Positions 1 to 9,657 of a stretch of 60,983 bases of DNA are shown in pieces (position 1 is the stretch's first letter; each line of letters opens with the position of its first letter). Origin of the DNA: Lysobacteraceae bacterium NML03-0222 (lineage in GTDB: Bacteria; Pseudomonadota; Gammaproteobacteria; Xanthomonadales; Xanthomonadaceae); assembly GCA_002798195.1 (NCBI GenBank), contig NWQM01000011.1, positions 1-60,983 on the forward strand, written 5' to 3'. Below the pieces are notes generated by a model. That model saw only the letters and a list, made by a program, of their open reading frames with translations. It was not told the DNA's origin and did no database searches. Made by a program: the position numbers and the translations under genes.

Positions 1-3000
1 CGCCCGGGGTCGTCGTGCTGCTCACCGTCGCGGTGTTCGCATAGTCACCCGAAGCGTTCACCGTCGCCTTCAGCGTCAGCGTCGCACTCGCACCATTGGC
101 CAGGTTGCCCACCGTCCACGTCGGCGCGGTGTAGTTGCCCATGCTTTCCGTTGCGCTCACGAAGCTGTAACCGCTCGGCAACTGCTCATTCACCGACACG
201 CCTTCTGCAGTCGACGGACCGTCGTTGGTCACCGTGATCGTGAACGTCACTTCGTCGCCCACAGACACATCGGTCTTGTCCACCGTCTTGCTCAGGCGTA
301 CATCCGCCTTCGCCTTGACCACAATGGTCGCCACTGCGCTGTGACACGTCGCCGGCGTGGTCGCTGGCGTCAGACAGATGGTGTACGGATATTTATGCGT
401 ACCCGCAGGCACCGTCGAGGCCACCGTAATCGTGCCATCCGTATTCAGCGTGAACCCGGCAGGTACAGGCACACCCGCATTCGTCGTGTCCGGCGTCACC
501 GTCACGTTCGGAGCGCTGCCACCTGCCACGGCATCTACGCCATTGGCCTGGTCACGGCCACTGTCGTTGTCGTCGTTCACAACACTCTTCGTCGTCGTGC
601 TCGCAACACCGCCCGTCACTTCGCCCAAGTCGTCGTTCTTCGCTTCAATATTGGCGCGTTCACCAAAGTTGTAGCCCGTCGCTGCAATCGAGGTCGCGCT
701 GTCAAACAGCACATTCCTGATTTGGCTAGGCACCGTCGCCTCATCCGTCGCCGCGCCGCCAGCACCCGTGCCTGCCGTCGTCACACCATTCAGGTATGGC
801 TTCAGTGCGTCATCACTGGTCTGGTTCACGTGGTAACGGCCACGCGGAATATTCGCAAAGCTGTACTCACCACTGCTATTGGTCTGAACCGGCTGCTCAT
901 GGGCAACGTCGTCGCCCGAGCACACCAAGGCACCCGAAGTCGCTTCAGTCGTGTTCACCACGCCATCAGGACCCGCTGCACAGCCCACCAGCTTCACTTC
1001 GTTGTTGGCAATCGGGTACTCACCCGCCTGTTCAACACCCGCAATCGTCTGCTTCCAGTACACCTTGCCTGACAGGCTGTGCACCGCAGGCGCCTTGACC
1101 ACAATGGTCGCCACTGCGCTGTGACACGTCGCCGGCGTGGTCGCTGGCGTCAGACAGATGGTGTACGGATATTTATGCGTACCCGCAGGCACCGTCGAGG
1201 CCACCGTAATCGTGCCATCCGTATTCAGCGTGAACCCGGCAGGTACAGGCACACCCGCATTCGTCGTGTCCGGCGTCACCGTCACGTTCGGAGCGCTGCC
1301 ACCTGCCACGGCATCTACGCCATTGGCCTGGTCACGGCCACTGTCGTTGTCGTCGTTCACAACACTCTTCGTCGTCGTGCTCGCAACACCGCCCGTCACT
1401 TCGCCCAAGTCGTCGTTCTTCGCTTCAATATTGGCGCGTTCACCAAAGTTGTAGCCCGTCGCCGCAATCGAGGTCGCGCTGTCAAACAGCACATTCCTGA
1501 TTTGGCTAGGCACCGTCGCCTCATCCGTCGCCGTGCCGCCAGCACCCGCGCCTGCCGTCGTCACACCATTCAGGTATGGCTTCAGTGCTGCATCACTGGT
1601 CTGGTTCACGTGGTAACGGCCACGCGGAATATTCGCAAAGCTGTACTCACCGCTGCCATTGGTCTGAACCGGCTGCTCGTGGGCAACGTCGTCACCCGAG
1701 CACACCAAGGCACCCGAAGTCGCTTCAGTCGTGTTCACCACGCCATCAGGACCCGCTGCACAACCCACCAGCTTCACTTCGTTGTTGGCAATCGGGTACT
1801 CACCCGCCTGTTCAACACCCGCAATCGTCTGCTTCCAGTACACCTTGCCTGACAGGCTGTGCACCGCAGGGATATAAATGTGGTGCTCGGCAGGCTTGGT
1901 TACGAGCAGCAGCGGGCTGGCATCGGTCGGAGAGCGACCATTGATGCTATTGGCGTATTTATCGCCTGGCTTAGCGATGGCTGCATCCGTTTCAAAAGTC
2001 AGCTTCAGCTTATATTGCTGACCCAACGGCATGGCGTTGACACCCGGCACGATATGGATTGCCGTAGTTTCATTAATAGTGAAGCTACAAGCGGGCATCA
2101 AGCACCAATTAGCGGTATTGACCGCACCCGAAGCATCGGTATTGTCGGCATGACGGGGATCGATCTGGATCGAGGCCGGCGCACGATTGGTGTAATACAC
2201 CTTGGCAGCCGGGTCGCCATCCACCGCGCTGACAGTTTTCAGGCGATATGCACCAGTATTAAAGGCCGACCCACGAATAGAAGCGTCATCACCCACCCAC
2301 GGCAACACATCAATCCAATGTGGGATATTGACCCCGGAAGTCGGGAAGTCCTTAGCTTCATAGGTCAACAGATAGCCAAACTCCTGCCCCGGCTGGATTG
2401 CAGCATCCGCTGCAGTCAGAGCCAAAGAACCATCGGGCTTGAGCGCCTGCTTGCGGATATCGTAGGCACCATTATTTGCGCCCAAGAGCACCTTGGCGGT
2501 TGCAGACTTGTCACACGAAGTCTTCGCGTTACCGTGCGCAAGCAGATAGAAGCCTTCGTCAGCGTTATCCAGCTTACAGGCACCTTCAGTATCGAAGTTG
2601 CTGGTAACCGCAACATTGTTCATCAATGCTGGTGTTGAGGCCGGTGCATTGTCTGCCACCTTGGCACTGAAGGTAATTTTGGCAAACTCAGCTGCAGCAT
2701 TGTTATCGCCCACCACCGGAACTACCCGGTCGAACACCCATTCCAGCTTGGTGGTGCCGTTTGGACCAGCTGATTTGCTGAACCTATAGCCACTAATATT
2801 GCCGCTATTGATCGCAGCCACACTCTCGCTGCCATCCACATAACTCATATGTGGTGGCAGATAGTCCACCACAGTCACAACATATTTGCCCTGCGGATTA
2901 TTGAGCAAGGGGGTATGGGTGGAGTAGCGAGCCTTCAGTTCATAGGCCACCGTGGCACCACGCGCCACAACAGGGTCACCACCGCCCGGAGGGGCTGATG

Positions 3001-5113
3001 GACTGGTAATTTGCTTGCTGATCCGCGATACGGTACGGCTGGGTACGACTCGCAAATAGTCATACATCAGCACAGCCGGAGAATAAAAGCGCGAACCAAC
3101 TTCAGCACGGTTAAGAATCAGTTGCCCTTCAGCGTACGTAGCCGGTGCAATCAACTCACCCTTTTTTCGCATTGCAGGCACACCAGCAGCACCACCACTG
3201 TTTACAGCAATATCTGCCTGCCAAGTATCTTCAAGAATCAAGTCGTCAATAAAAACCGTGCGGAAATCCCCGCCTTTGAGGTCGCCGAGCTTGATACGGA
3301 TATACACTACATTGTCGCGACCGATGGTGTTGAGGTCGCCCCATACAATATTGGGATCAGCACAGGTGGCATCACGATAGTCGGAAACATGCGTGGTGCC
3401 ATATTCATATTCATCATTTTTGTCATTAACACTGGTTCTAGCAAAATATTTATTGCCAGACGCTCGGCGGCCATACTCAACGATATCGCCAGCACGCGTA
3501 CCGCGCACTTCGTGCCGATCCCCTAGCCTGAACGCAGTGCGATCAATGGTCTCGCAGATGTATGCGCCTGTATGCGTGACAGTCCCGATGTTGTTGTAAA
3601 TCACGCGTGCAGACACGCTTTGACCAACCGCCATTTGATTGACGAGGCTATCGCCAATCACAGCAGGATCTTGAAGGGTTTTATAAGGAATTGGCCTTTT
3701 GCCATCTGGAACATAGCGTTTGCTATAGCTAGCGCCACTTTCCCGCCAAAGTTCATAGCGAGTTCGATTATTCGGTATCTGTTCGGCAGCACTACCGACA
3801 CTCAACATCTGATTACTGATGGAGGCGGCAGTAATACCAACCACTTTCACTTCGTGGGGGTATTTGGCAACGGGATTCGGCGGATTGTGTGCCGGGTAAT
3901 CATCCATAGGCGTCCACAGCACTAGCGCTTTGTTGGCTACCCACCACTCATCTTCAGGAATGGCATTGCCTGCCGTACCACTACCCAAATTTGGACGGCG
4001 CTGCAGGCTGGTATCCACACCCGTCAAAGTCAGAGTAATAGCGCCCCCCGGGGAGGCTTGTGTTACCGAGCAGACGCCACCATTAGGCACTACACGTGGA
4101 TCATTGCTTGGACGCCCCTCATCACTCACCAAGCCGTGCATATTGACGCCACCCCCAAAATAGGGAGATAGGCTGCCATTTGCCGGACTGCCACAGCCTT
4201 TGCTCTGAGAGTTATTCAGCAAGAAGCTGCCTCGAGCACCACGGGCATATGTGTCCCAAGTTACCAGCTGAGCTTTTTGCAGACCGCGCTCATTCAATTG
4301 AATATTTAGCACAATCGGCTGACCATTGAGCATTTCCACCCCAATGCGACCACGCCCAGCATTGGGGTGCATGGCACGCAAGCCCACCAAGGGGCGGTGG
4401 TAGAAGCCATGCTCACCGCCAGGTCCATTCTCCTCATAAAAGCCATAGGGCTTTGGACTCCCCCTAAAGCTGTCTTGCACCACCACATCGTAGAACGGAT
4501 AGGCACTCACAGTGATGTCTTTCAGAGCGCTGTCATTCGTATTGATGACAGTCGAACCCTGCTTCCCGCCCACAGTAATACTGAAAGTAGGCTTGGCAAT
4601 CTTGTGCCCATTCGGAGCCTGGCTATTGGCAAGCGCAACGAAAGTCAGGTCTCGTGTACCGGAGGCTGCCAACGTGTTGATTTTGCAAATTAATTCCACG
4701 CCGTTGGCATGAGCGTTGTTGATAGTAATTCCGCCATCGCACAGCTGGCTGGAGGGGCGCTGCCAATCTGCCAAGGTACCTGCGGGGAACTTGGCCTTGA
4801 CCGTGATATCACTGGCACCGGTTGCCGGATATTGACTGCGCAAAGTTACGCTGTAGGCAAAGGCGTCATTGGTGCGCACGATATTGTTGTTACGAGCATT
4901 GTCGTAACCTGGCCCAGTTTGGGTATCAAACGGCGCCAAATCGCCATCGTAGGCATTGGCATAAACCACATCCGTCACCTGTGCGTGCAGCTGTGGAACG
5001 GCAAATGCAGTCACCAAGGCAAGTGCTGCCAGTGAGCCTTGCTTTTTCACAGCCGCACCGTTGGGGGCGATTGCCATTGCCAGTTTTCGGAGGGTTTTGA
5101 CCAATGCGTACAT
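1..5113 (-). CDS. Giant secreted surface protein with CnaB-like and DUF11 repeats (3' end beyond window)
   Basis: An open frame of more than 1,704 codons starts at ATG 5113 and leaves the left edge with no stop. Residues 1-44 form a long signal peptide with the hydrophobic stretch ALALVTAFAVP and a likely cut after LHA. The first 1,080 residues are Thr/Asn/Gly-rich beta-type sequence with scattered cysteines and no membrane segment. Residues 1082-1341 and 1342-1601 are two nearly identical 260-aa repeats, each opening with a CnaB/SdrD_B-like fold (SLSGKVYW ... GEYSFANIPRG). From about residue 1602 a DUF11 domain follows (LSKTVDKTDVSVGDEVTFTI). Such proteins are extracellular adhesin- or fimbria-like, but the exact function is unknown. 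It is the last gene visible after ompA and the large barrel gene on the same strand. Bases 3100-5100 look more AT-rich than the repeats and the neighbours, which hints at mosaic origin. No strong Shine-Dalgarno site precedes the start. Confidence 0.8.
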   Translation of the reverse strand, partial: MYALVKTLRKLAMAIAPNGAAVKKQGSLAALALVTAFAVPQLHAQVTDVVYANAYDGDLAPFDTQTGPGYDNARNNNIVRTNDAFAYSVTLRSQYPATGASDITVKAKFPAGTLADWQRPSSQLCDGGITINNAHANGVELICKINTLAASGTRDLTFVALANSQAPNGHKIAKPTFSITVGGKQGSTVINTNDSALKDITVSAYPFYDVVVQDSFRGSPKPYGFYEENGPGGEHGFYHRPLVGLRAMHPNAGRGRIGVEMLNGQPIVLNIQLNERGLQKAQLVTWDTYARGARGSFLLNNSQSKGCGSPANGSLSPYFGGGVNMHGLVSDEGRPSNDPRVVPNGGVCSVTQASPGGAITLTLTGVDTSLQRRPNLGSGTAGNAIPEDEWWVANKALVLWTPMDDYPAHNPPNPVAKYPHEVKVVGITAASISNQMLSVGSAAEQIPNNRTRYELWRESGASYSKRYVPDGKRPIPYKTLQDPAVIGDSLVNQMAVGQSVSARVIYNNIGTVTHTGAYICETIDRTAFRLGDRHEVRGTRAGDIVEYGRRASGNKYFARTSVNDKNDEYEYGTTHVSDYRDATCADPNIVWGDLNTIGRDNVVYIRIKLGDLKGGDFRTVFIDDLILEDTWQADIAVNSGGAAGVPAMRKKGELIAPATYAEGQLILNRAEVGSRFYSPAVLMYDYLRVVPSRTVSRISKQITSPSAPPGGGDPVVARGATVAYELKARYSTHTPLLNNPQGKYVVTVVDYLPPHMSYVDGSESVAAINSGNISGYRFSKSAGPNGTTKLEWVFDRVVPVVGDNNAAAEFAKITFSAKVADNAPASTPALMNNVAVTSNFDTEGACKLDNADEGFYLLAHGNAKTSCDKSATAKVLLGANNGAYDIRKQALKPDGSLALTAADAAIQPGQEFGYLLTYEAKDFPTSGVNIPHWIDVLPWVGDDASIRGSAFNTGAYRLKTVSAVDGDPAAKVYYTNRAPASIQIDPRHADNTDASGAVNTANWCLMPACSFTINETTAIHIVPGVNAMPLGQQYKLKLTFETDAAIAKPGDKYANSINGRSPTDASPLLLVTKPAEHHIYIPAVHSLSGKVYWKQTIAGVEQAGEYPIANNEVKLVGCAAGPDGVVNTTEATSGALVCSGDDVAHEQPVQTNGSGEYSFANIPRGRYHVNQTSDAALKPYLNGVTTAGAGAGGTATDEATVPSQIRNVLFDSATSIAATGYNFGERANIEAKNDDLGEVTGGVASTTTKSVVNDDNDSGRDQANGVDAVAGGSAPNVTVTPDTTNAGVPVPAGFTLNTDGTITVASTVPAGTHKYPYTICLTPATTPATCHSAVATIVVKAPAVHSLSGKVYWKQTIAGVEQAGEYPIANNEVKLVGCAAGPDGVVNTTEATSGALVCSGDDVAHEQPVQTNSSGEYSFANIPRGRYHVNQTSDDALKPYLNGVTTAGTGAGGAATDEATVPSQIRNVLFDSATSIAATGYNFGERANIEAKNDDLGEVTGGVASTTTKSVVNDDNDSGRDQANGVDAVAGGSAPNVTVTPDTTNAGVPVPAGFTLNTDGTITVASTVPAGTHKYPYTICLTPATTPATCHSAVATIVVKAKADVRLSKTVDKTDVSVGDEVTFTITVTNDGPSTAEGVSVNEQLPSGYSFVSATESMGNYTAPTWTVGNLANGASATLTLKATVNASGDYANTATVSSTTTPG
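311..1870. repeat. Tandem duplication, two 780-bp copies
   Basis: Bases 311-1090 and 1091-1870 match over 780 bp with roughly ten substitutions that I could count (for example near 672, 754, 769, 809, 871, 899 and 913). The period is 260 codons, so the duplication keeps the reading frame and encodes two CnaB-like plus linker modules of the giant surface protein. The high identity implies a recent duplication or ongoing gene conversion. More copies may lie beyond the left edge. Confidence 0.95.
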
Positions 5114-5201
5114 GATCGAATCTCTATCTTGCTTTAGCGGGTGATATCACCCTAGGTTGGCCTGGCAAGCAGGCCGGTTTTGCGATTTGCTGCCTATTTA
5201 G
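5114..5201. promoter_or_regulatory. Intergenic element between ompA and the giant surface gene: palindrome and hairpin
   Basis: This 88-bp gap holds a perfect 14-bp palindrome GGGTGATATCACCC at 5139-5152, 26 bp upstream of the surface-protein start. A 6-bp-stem hairpin lies at 5159-5175 (GGCCTG, loop, CAGGCC). The hairpin has no T tail on the minus strand, so it looks more like a processing or attenuation element than a terminator. The palindrome could be an operator, but no known factor can be assigned. Confidence 0.35.
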
Positions 5202-6245
5202 TTAGCGCTTGCTGCCGGTGACTTCCACGCTGACGCGGCGATCAGGTTGCAAGCAGGCAGTCAGCGCCGGAGTTGCGCGCTCGCCTTGGCAATGGCTGGT
5301 TTGACCACTTGGCTGGCTTTCGCCGGCACCATGTACCTGGATACTCGCCGTCAACCCGCGGCTTTGCAGGTATTGCTTGACCGTTTGTGCGCGCTGTTCA
5401 GACAGGCGCTGATTGTATTCCACGCCGCCCAAGCGGTCGGTATGGCCAACCAGTTGGATGCTATCGACACTGACATAAGTGCTGGCAAGGTTGGCGGCCA
5501 ACTCATCCAAGCGAGCCTTGCCTTGTGGCAGCAGCCCATTCAGGCTGCCCTGATTGAAGCGGAACAGGGCATCGGCAGAAATGTCAAAACGCTCCCGAGT
5601 AGGTGCAGGCACAGGAGGAGCGGGAGGCGCAGGCGGCGGCAAGCAAGCTGCTGCACGCTCCTCGGCTTTTTTCAACAGGTCTTCAGCAATCTGGATATAG
5701 GGCTTGGCATGACGCCAACCGCCATCATGGATTTCATTGCCAGCATGCACCAGCTCCACTTCGCCACAGGCCACAGCCTGTGCCGCACAGGAAAAGCCCG
5801 CGTGCGTTTTCAGGCCATTGAACTGGGCCCAAAGGTCTTCACGCAAACGCTGGGCATCATTGACCAACGGGGTTTCCATGCCAGGATTTTGCTTACCTTC
5901 CAAGGCGGCCACGATGCGCGCAGATTCGCTCAGCGCTGCCTGCGGATAGCCGCCCCGATCATTACGGGTGTATTCGTGAAAGCTGGTATCCAGCCAGCAC
6001 TGCGCCTTGGAGAGGTGGTAATCATCGACACGGATACCACTGTCATTGAGTGCCTTGATACGACCTTGCAGGTGTTCATAAGCTGCGTGATCGGCACGGA
6101 TGGCATCGTTGCTGATACGGTCTTTGGCTGCATTGAGCTGTTGCGCCATGGCCGGGCTGGCGATGAATGACAGTGCCAAGACGGCCGCGCCAAAAACGCT
6201 TGCCGAGGTGTAGTTACGCGATTGTGCTTGAGTATTGCTGCTCAT
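5202..6245 (-). CDS. OmpA-family peptidoglycan-binding protein
   Basis: The product is 347 aa. ATG 6245 was chosen because it is preceded by GAGGAAA and opens directly into a signal peptide (cut after PAMA, residue 34); an upstream in-frame start would run into the previous gene. Residues 35-220 are a helical, cysteine-containing periplasmic region, followed by a Pro/Ala linker (PPAPPAPPVPAP). The C-terminal OmpA domain has the diaminopimelate-contact motifs GHTDRLG and LSEQRAQTVKQYL. In this family the domain binds peptidoglycan and anchors outer-membrane or surface assemblies. It begins 10 bp after the large barrel gene and precedes the giant surface gene, so the three are probably one operon. 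The N-terminal half matches no family I recognise. Confidence 0.87.
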   Translation of the reverse strand: MSSNTQAQSRNYTSASVFGAAVLALSFIASPAMAQQLNAAKDRISNDAIRADHAAYEHLQGRIKALNDSGIRVDDYHLSKAQCWLDTSFHEYTRNDRGGYPQAALSESARIVAALEGKQNPGMETPLVNDAQRLREDLWAQFNGLKTHAGFSCAAQAVACGEVELVHAGNEIHDGGWRHAKPYIQIAEDLLKKAEERAAACLPPPAPPAPPVPAPTRERFDISADALFRFNQGSLNGLLPQGKARLDELAANLASTYVSVDSIQLVGHTDRLGGVEYNQRLSEQRAQTVKQYLQSRGLTASIQVHGAGESQPSGQTSHCQGERATPALTACLQPDRRVSVEVTGSKR

Positions 6246-6255
6246 GATTTTTTCC

Positions 6256-9200
6256 TCAGCGTGGCAAGGCAGGATTGATTGCAGATTTACCACGGTTAAA
6301 CAGGTTTTCGTCGAACTTGAAGCGCAGGCGCAAGTAAGCCCCCTGATTGGTGTACTCACCAGCGGTCAGGTCATCGGCACGGAAGCCACGCACGTTATAG
6401 CCCGCGGAGAGCCAGAGATTGGAAGTAATCAAATAGCCTACTTCCGCACCCAGCGCATATTGGGTGGCGCTGCCAGGACTCCACATACCGTAGCTCATCA
6501 GGCTGATATCCCAGCGCTCGGTAATATCATGGGTTAGGCGCGCGCCCACCATGTAGGCGTTATAGCGACTGGGAGCCTCTTTGAGATAGTTGGTCTGCTG
6601 CTTGCCGGCCACGCGGCCACTGACCCACCAAGTTCGGCTTGGATGCCAATCTGCGTGAATGCTGACGATGTGCTTGTCGTAGTCATTGGACAGCTCAAGC
6701 TGGCTTTCCGTCAGGGCATTCCAGCGGTCGCTTGGCAGGGTGTCGCGACGCGTCCAGTACTCGTATTTACCCAGCACATTGAGACGATTGGTGTCGGTAT
6801 CGCGGTAAGCAAAACCAGCCTGGAAGCGATTTTCGTAGCTGTCCTTGCGTGCGCCATCGTATTTATTGAGCAGGTAATAATTGCGTGCCAGGACAGTCCA
6901 GTCACGACTCAACTTGCGCGCCACAGTGATGATCGACAGCCAGCTGTCATAGTCGCCAACCTGCCAGACATTACCTGCTCCAGCGCCTCCCGTACCTGTA
7001 CCGTAGCCAGGGAAGCCGTTGGTTTCCGTACGACGCCACTCAACACGGCCATTCACCAGCCACAGTTCATCTGGCCGCCATTCCGCCGAAACACTGGCGG
7101 CTGTGGCGGAGTCACCCTGACCATCCAGAATTTGCAGGCGCTCAAAGCCCGTCTGAACACTTAAGTTTTCGCTGATGTGCCATAGATTGCGCAGGCCGCT
7201 CGCCCATTGCGCCTGACGGGCGCTGAAGGCATCGTACATGCGGTATTCGCTAAATACCGTACCGCCCTCCATATATTCGGTATCCAAGCCGAATACGAAA
7301 GCGTTTGTTTCATAAGGGCTGGGACGACGCTGACCTGTTGCCGGATCGATTACACCATCACTGGTAGCGACGCTGCTAAGCCCAGTATTCCATTCATAGC
7401 GCCCGTACAGGCGAGTTTTCTCATGCACTCGCAATGCAGCACCCAAAGCCGCACGGCGGTGCTCACTATTGCTCAGATCCTGTTCTGCCTCGGCATTGAG
7501 CTCGAAACGATCAGTAGGACGATAGGTCAAACCCAAGCGCAGTGCGCTGTATTCTACCGGCACACCAGCAAGACCATTACCTACCCAGCTACCGTAACCC
7601 GTGCTCCATCCGCCACCGGTGTTGTAAATATTTTGGCCGGTATAGGGATTAAGTGCGGTGTAGGAGTCACCATAAAATCCTCCACCAAAGCCCGGCGAAA
7701 CTATCCCCACACCAAAAGGCGCAGTCAAATTGCCCGGAATGGAAAGGCCATTGCCCAAACCATTCCCTGCATGCTCGCTGACGTGATTGGCACCAATTTC
7801 CAGCGAGAACTTGCTGTTAGGCTGGTAGCCCAAGCCAATCTGAGCCTGAGTGCGCTCAGAATTACTATATTTGTCCTCAATCCAGTTGGCGCGCGAGAAG
7901 ATGCGCCAAGCCGGAGTGCTCTCATGAGTGGGTCTGCCCAGTAGCCAGCCCATATCGAGACCCGCCTGACGACGCCCACCCAAATAAGAAGATGCCGGGT
8001 TATTGAAGTTGTTATCGCTTTCCCCATACCAGGCCAACATGCTGAATTGCTGACCTGCATGACCAAATTCAGCACGCCAGGCATCCCCCTCAACCTGCTG
8101 CTGACCAGGCTGGGCATGTAGCGTATAGACATTCCCGCTCACCGAGTTGACTGCGCTACGGGTGCGCGCATATTCACCACGCAACCAAGTGCGATCACTG
8201 ATATTCCATGTGGCGTTGACACTACCCATCTGGAAAGGTGCCAGCGGGTTTTCATCCTTGACATAGCCACCGCCCACATCAAAGGCCGTACCCAAACGAT
8301 ACTGACCACTGACCCCATAAACCCAGAAGGTCTTGCCTCCTTGGTCGATTTCATAGGTGATACGAACCGAAACCGGGTTCAACGCCTCATCAACCGAAGG
8401 CACTGGCAGATTGAACAGAATCCGGCCACTGAACGGCTCGAAACTGTAATCAGTGAAGCGCGCCAGTTGCTTGACCGAGATAATGCGCGATGGCGCATGT
8501 CGATCGCGTACCACCAGCTCAATGCGTTCACTGCCCAGCACTGCCCGGCTGCTATTGCTGACCGTGTAAGGCCCGGAAAGGCCGCGACCGGGGAACTCCT
8601 CAACCACCTGACGCAGGTTGTCGTCGGAGGCAAAGACATCCAGATAGCCATTATCGTTTTCCAGATGTGCACGCACACCGGTCAGGCCACGATTGTATTG
8701 CCCCAAGTCACGCACCTGGGTGCTGGCGACGCTGCCCTGCCCTACACGCTGACTGAAGCCATCACCCGTAGTGATGTCGCCATACATCAAGTAATGGCGA
8801 TCTTTGTCCAAGCGCAAATAAAGGCGGGAATTGCTGCGCGCCTCAAAACCGGTAATTGAAGCGTCACCGTACACCGGATACCAACGCTCCGGATCCAAGT
8901 CGCGGAACATGCGATCACGGTCGGGCTTGTCACTGTCATAGGCCATGGTGAGCAACGCATCACCCTTGACCTTGCCCTTCAGGAAGAAGGCTGTGCGCAA
9001 AGCCGCGTGACGTTTGCCATCGCCACTGGTGCGTGACCAGCTATTGATGCGCTCTTCAAAACCATCATCCGGACGCGCGGGCTGAACAAACTTGCGATCA
9101 AAGCTGATAATGCCTTCGACAAGCCCCACCGCCAGCATGTCACGCAGCTCGGGCACAAAAGTGATTGCGCCACGCGCAACCGAGCCGCCTGCAACCACCT

Positions 9201-9657
9201 GCACATCAACCTGCTGCGGCTCAACCGGTGCCAGCAGCCAGACATCGGCCACGCCGTTTTTCGCATTGATTTGGAAGCCGGGCGTAACGCTATCAATATC
9301 ACCAACTAGCAAACCAAACTCATCGCTGTTTGCGCCGGGGAGCTGAAAGCGCCCATTGGAGGCTTGCAACGTAACTACCGTGTCACCCTGCACATGATGG
9401 CCTTCGGCACTGAACAACTCAATTTTCAACTTGGCGGGCGTTTGCCCATCAGCCGGGAGGCTGTCGCGCTCCACGCTAACCTGAATGCGGTCAACCTCTT
9501 GGACACCCTGGCGGCCTATGGCACTCCCCAGCGGCACCTCTGCGGCCACATCGCGAAACTGTGCATTTACCGAAGGCGCAGCAACAAGACCAATGGAAAG
9601 CGCAAGATAAAGACGTGAAAAGCGCAATTTGTCGGAAGAGGTTGCTTTTTGAAACAT
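6256..9657 (-). CDS. Large outer-membrane beta-barrel protein with invasin-like N-terminal domain
   Basis: The product is 1,133 aa from ATG 9657, with GAGTGG 8 bp upstream; a GTG at 9669 is an alternative. The signal peptide ends near APSVNAQ. Residues about 45-160 resemble a bacterial Ig-like (Big_1/invasin) domain: VERDSLPADGQTPAKLKIEL with GHHVQGDTVVTLQ. A conserved middle part (VPELRDMLAVGLVEG, DLDPERWYPVYGDAS) leads into a long series of aromatic, alternating amphipathic strands. It finishes with the beta-signal-like LRLRFKF and a short tail. There is no TonB box or plug domain, so it is not a classical TonB-dependent receptor. Its position ahead of ompA and the giant secreted protein suggests a role in displaying or exporting that protein, which is inference only. 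Confidence 0.75.
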   Translation of the reverse strand: MFQKATSSDKLRFSRLYLALSIGLVAAPSVNAQFRDVAAEVPLGSAIGRQGVQEVDRIQVSVERDSLPADGQTPAKLKIELFSAEGHHVQGDTVVTLQASNGRFQLPGANSDEFGLLVGDIDSVTPGFQINAKNGVADVWLLAPVEPQQVDVQVVAGGSVARGAITFVPELRDMLAVGLVEGIISFDRKFVQPARPDDGFEERINSWSRTSGDGKRHAALRTAFFLKGKVKGDALLTMAYDSDKPDRDRMFRDLDPERWYPVYGDASITGFEARSNSRLYLRLDKDRHYLMYGDITTGDGFSQRVGQGSVASTQVRDLGQYNRGLTGVRAHLENDNGYLDVFASDDNLRQVVEEFPGRGLSGPYTVSNSSRAVLGSERIELVVRDRHAPSRIISVKQLARFTDYSFEPFSGRILFNLPVPSVDEALNPVSVRITYEIDQGGKTFWVYGVSGQYRLGTAFDVGGGYVKDENPLAPFQMGSVNATWNISDRTWLRGEYARTRSAVNSVSGNVYTLHAQPGQQQVEGDAWRAEFGHAGQQFSMLAWYGESDNNFNNPASSYLGGRRQAGLDMGWLLGRPTHESTPAWRIFSRANWIEDKYSNSERTQAQIGLGYQPNSKFSLEIGANHVSEHAGNGLGNGLSIPGNLTAPFGVGIVSPGFGGGFYGDSYTALNPYTGQNIYNTGGGWSTGYGSWVGNGLAGVPVEYSALRLGLTYRPTDRFELNAEAEQDLSNSEHRRAALGAALRVHEKTRLYGRYEWNTGLSSVATSDGVIDPATGQRRPSPYETNAFVFGLDTEYMEGGTVFSEYRMYDAFSARQAQWASGLRNLWHISENLSVQTGFERLQILDGQGDSATAASVSAEWRPDELWLVNGRVEWRRTETNGFPGYGTGTGGAGAGNVWQVGDYDSWLSIITVARKLSRDWTVLARNYYLLNKYDGARKDSYENRFQAGFAYRDTDTNRLNVLGKYEYWTRRDTLPSDRWNALTESQLELSNDYDKHIVSIHADWHPSRTWWVSGRVAGKQQTNYLKEAPSRYNAYMVGARLTHDITERWDISLMSYGMWSPGSATQYALGAEVGYLITSNLWLSAGYNVRGFRADDLTAGEYTNQGAYLRLRFKFDENLFNRGKSAINPALPR

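Noticed and set aside
341..1852. Long plus-strand open frames with repeated Arg-rich protein
   Set aside because: They are mirror frames of the minus-strand surface gene and are duplicated only because the 780-bp module is duplicated; the composition is Arg/His-rich nonsense.
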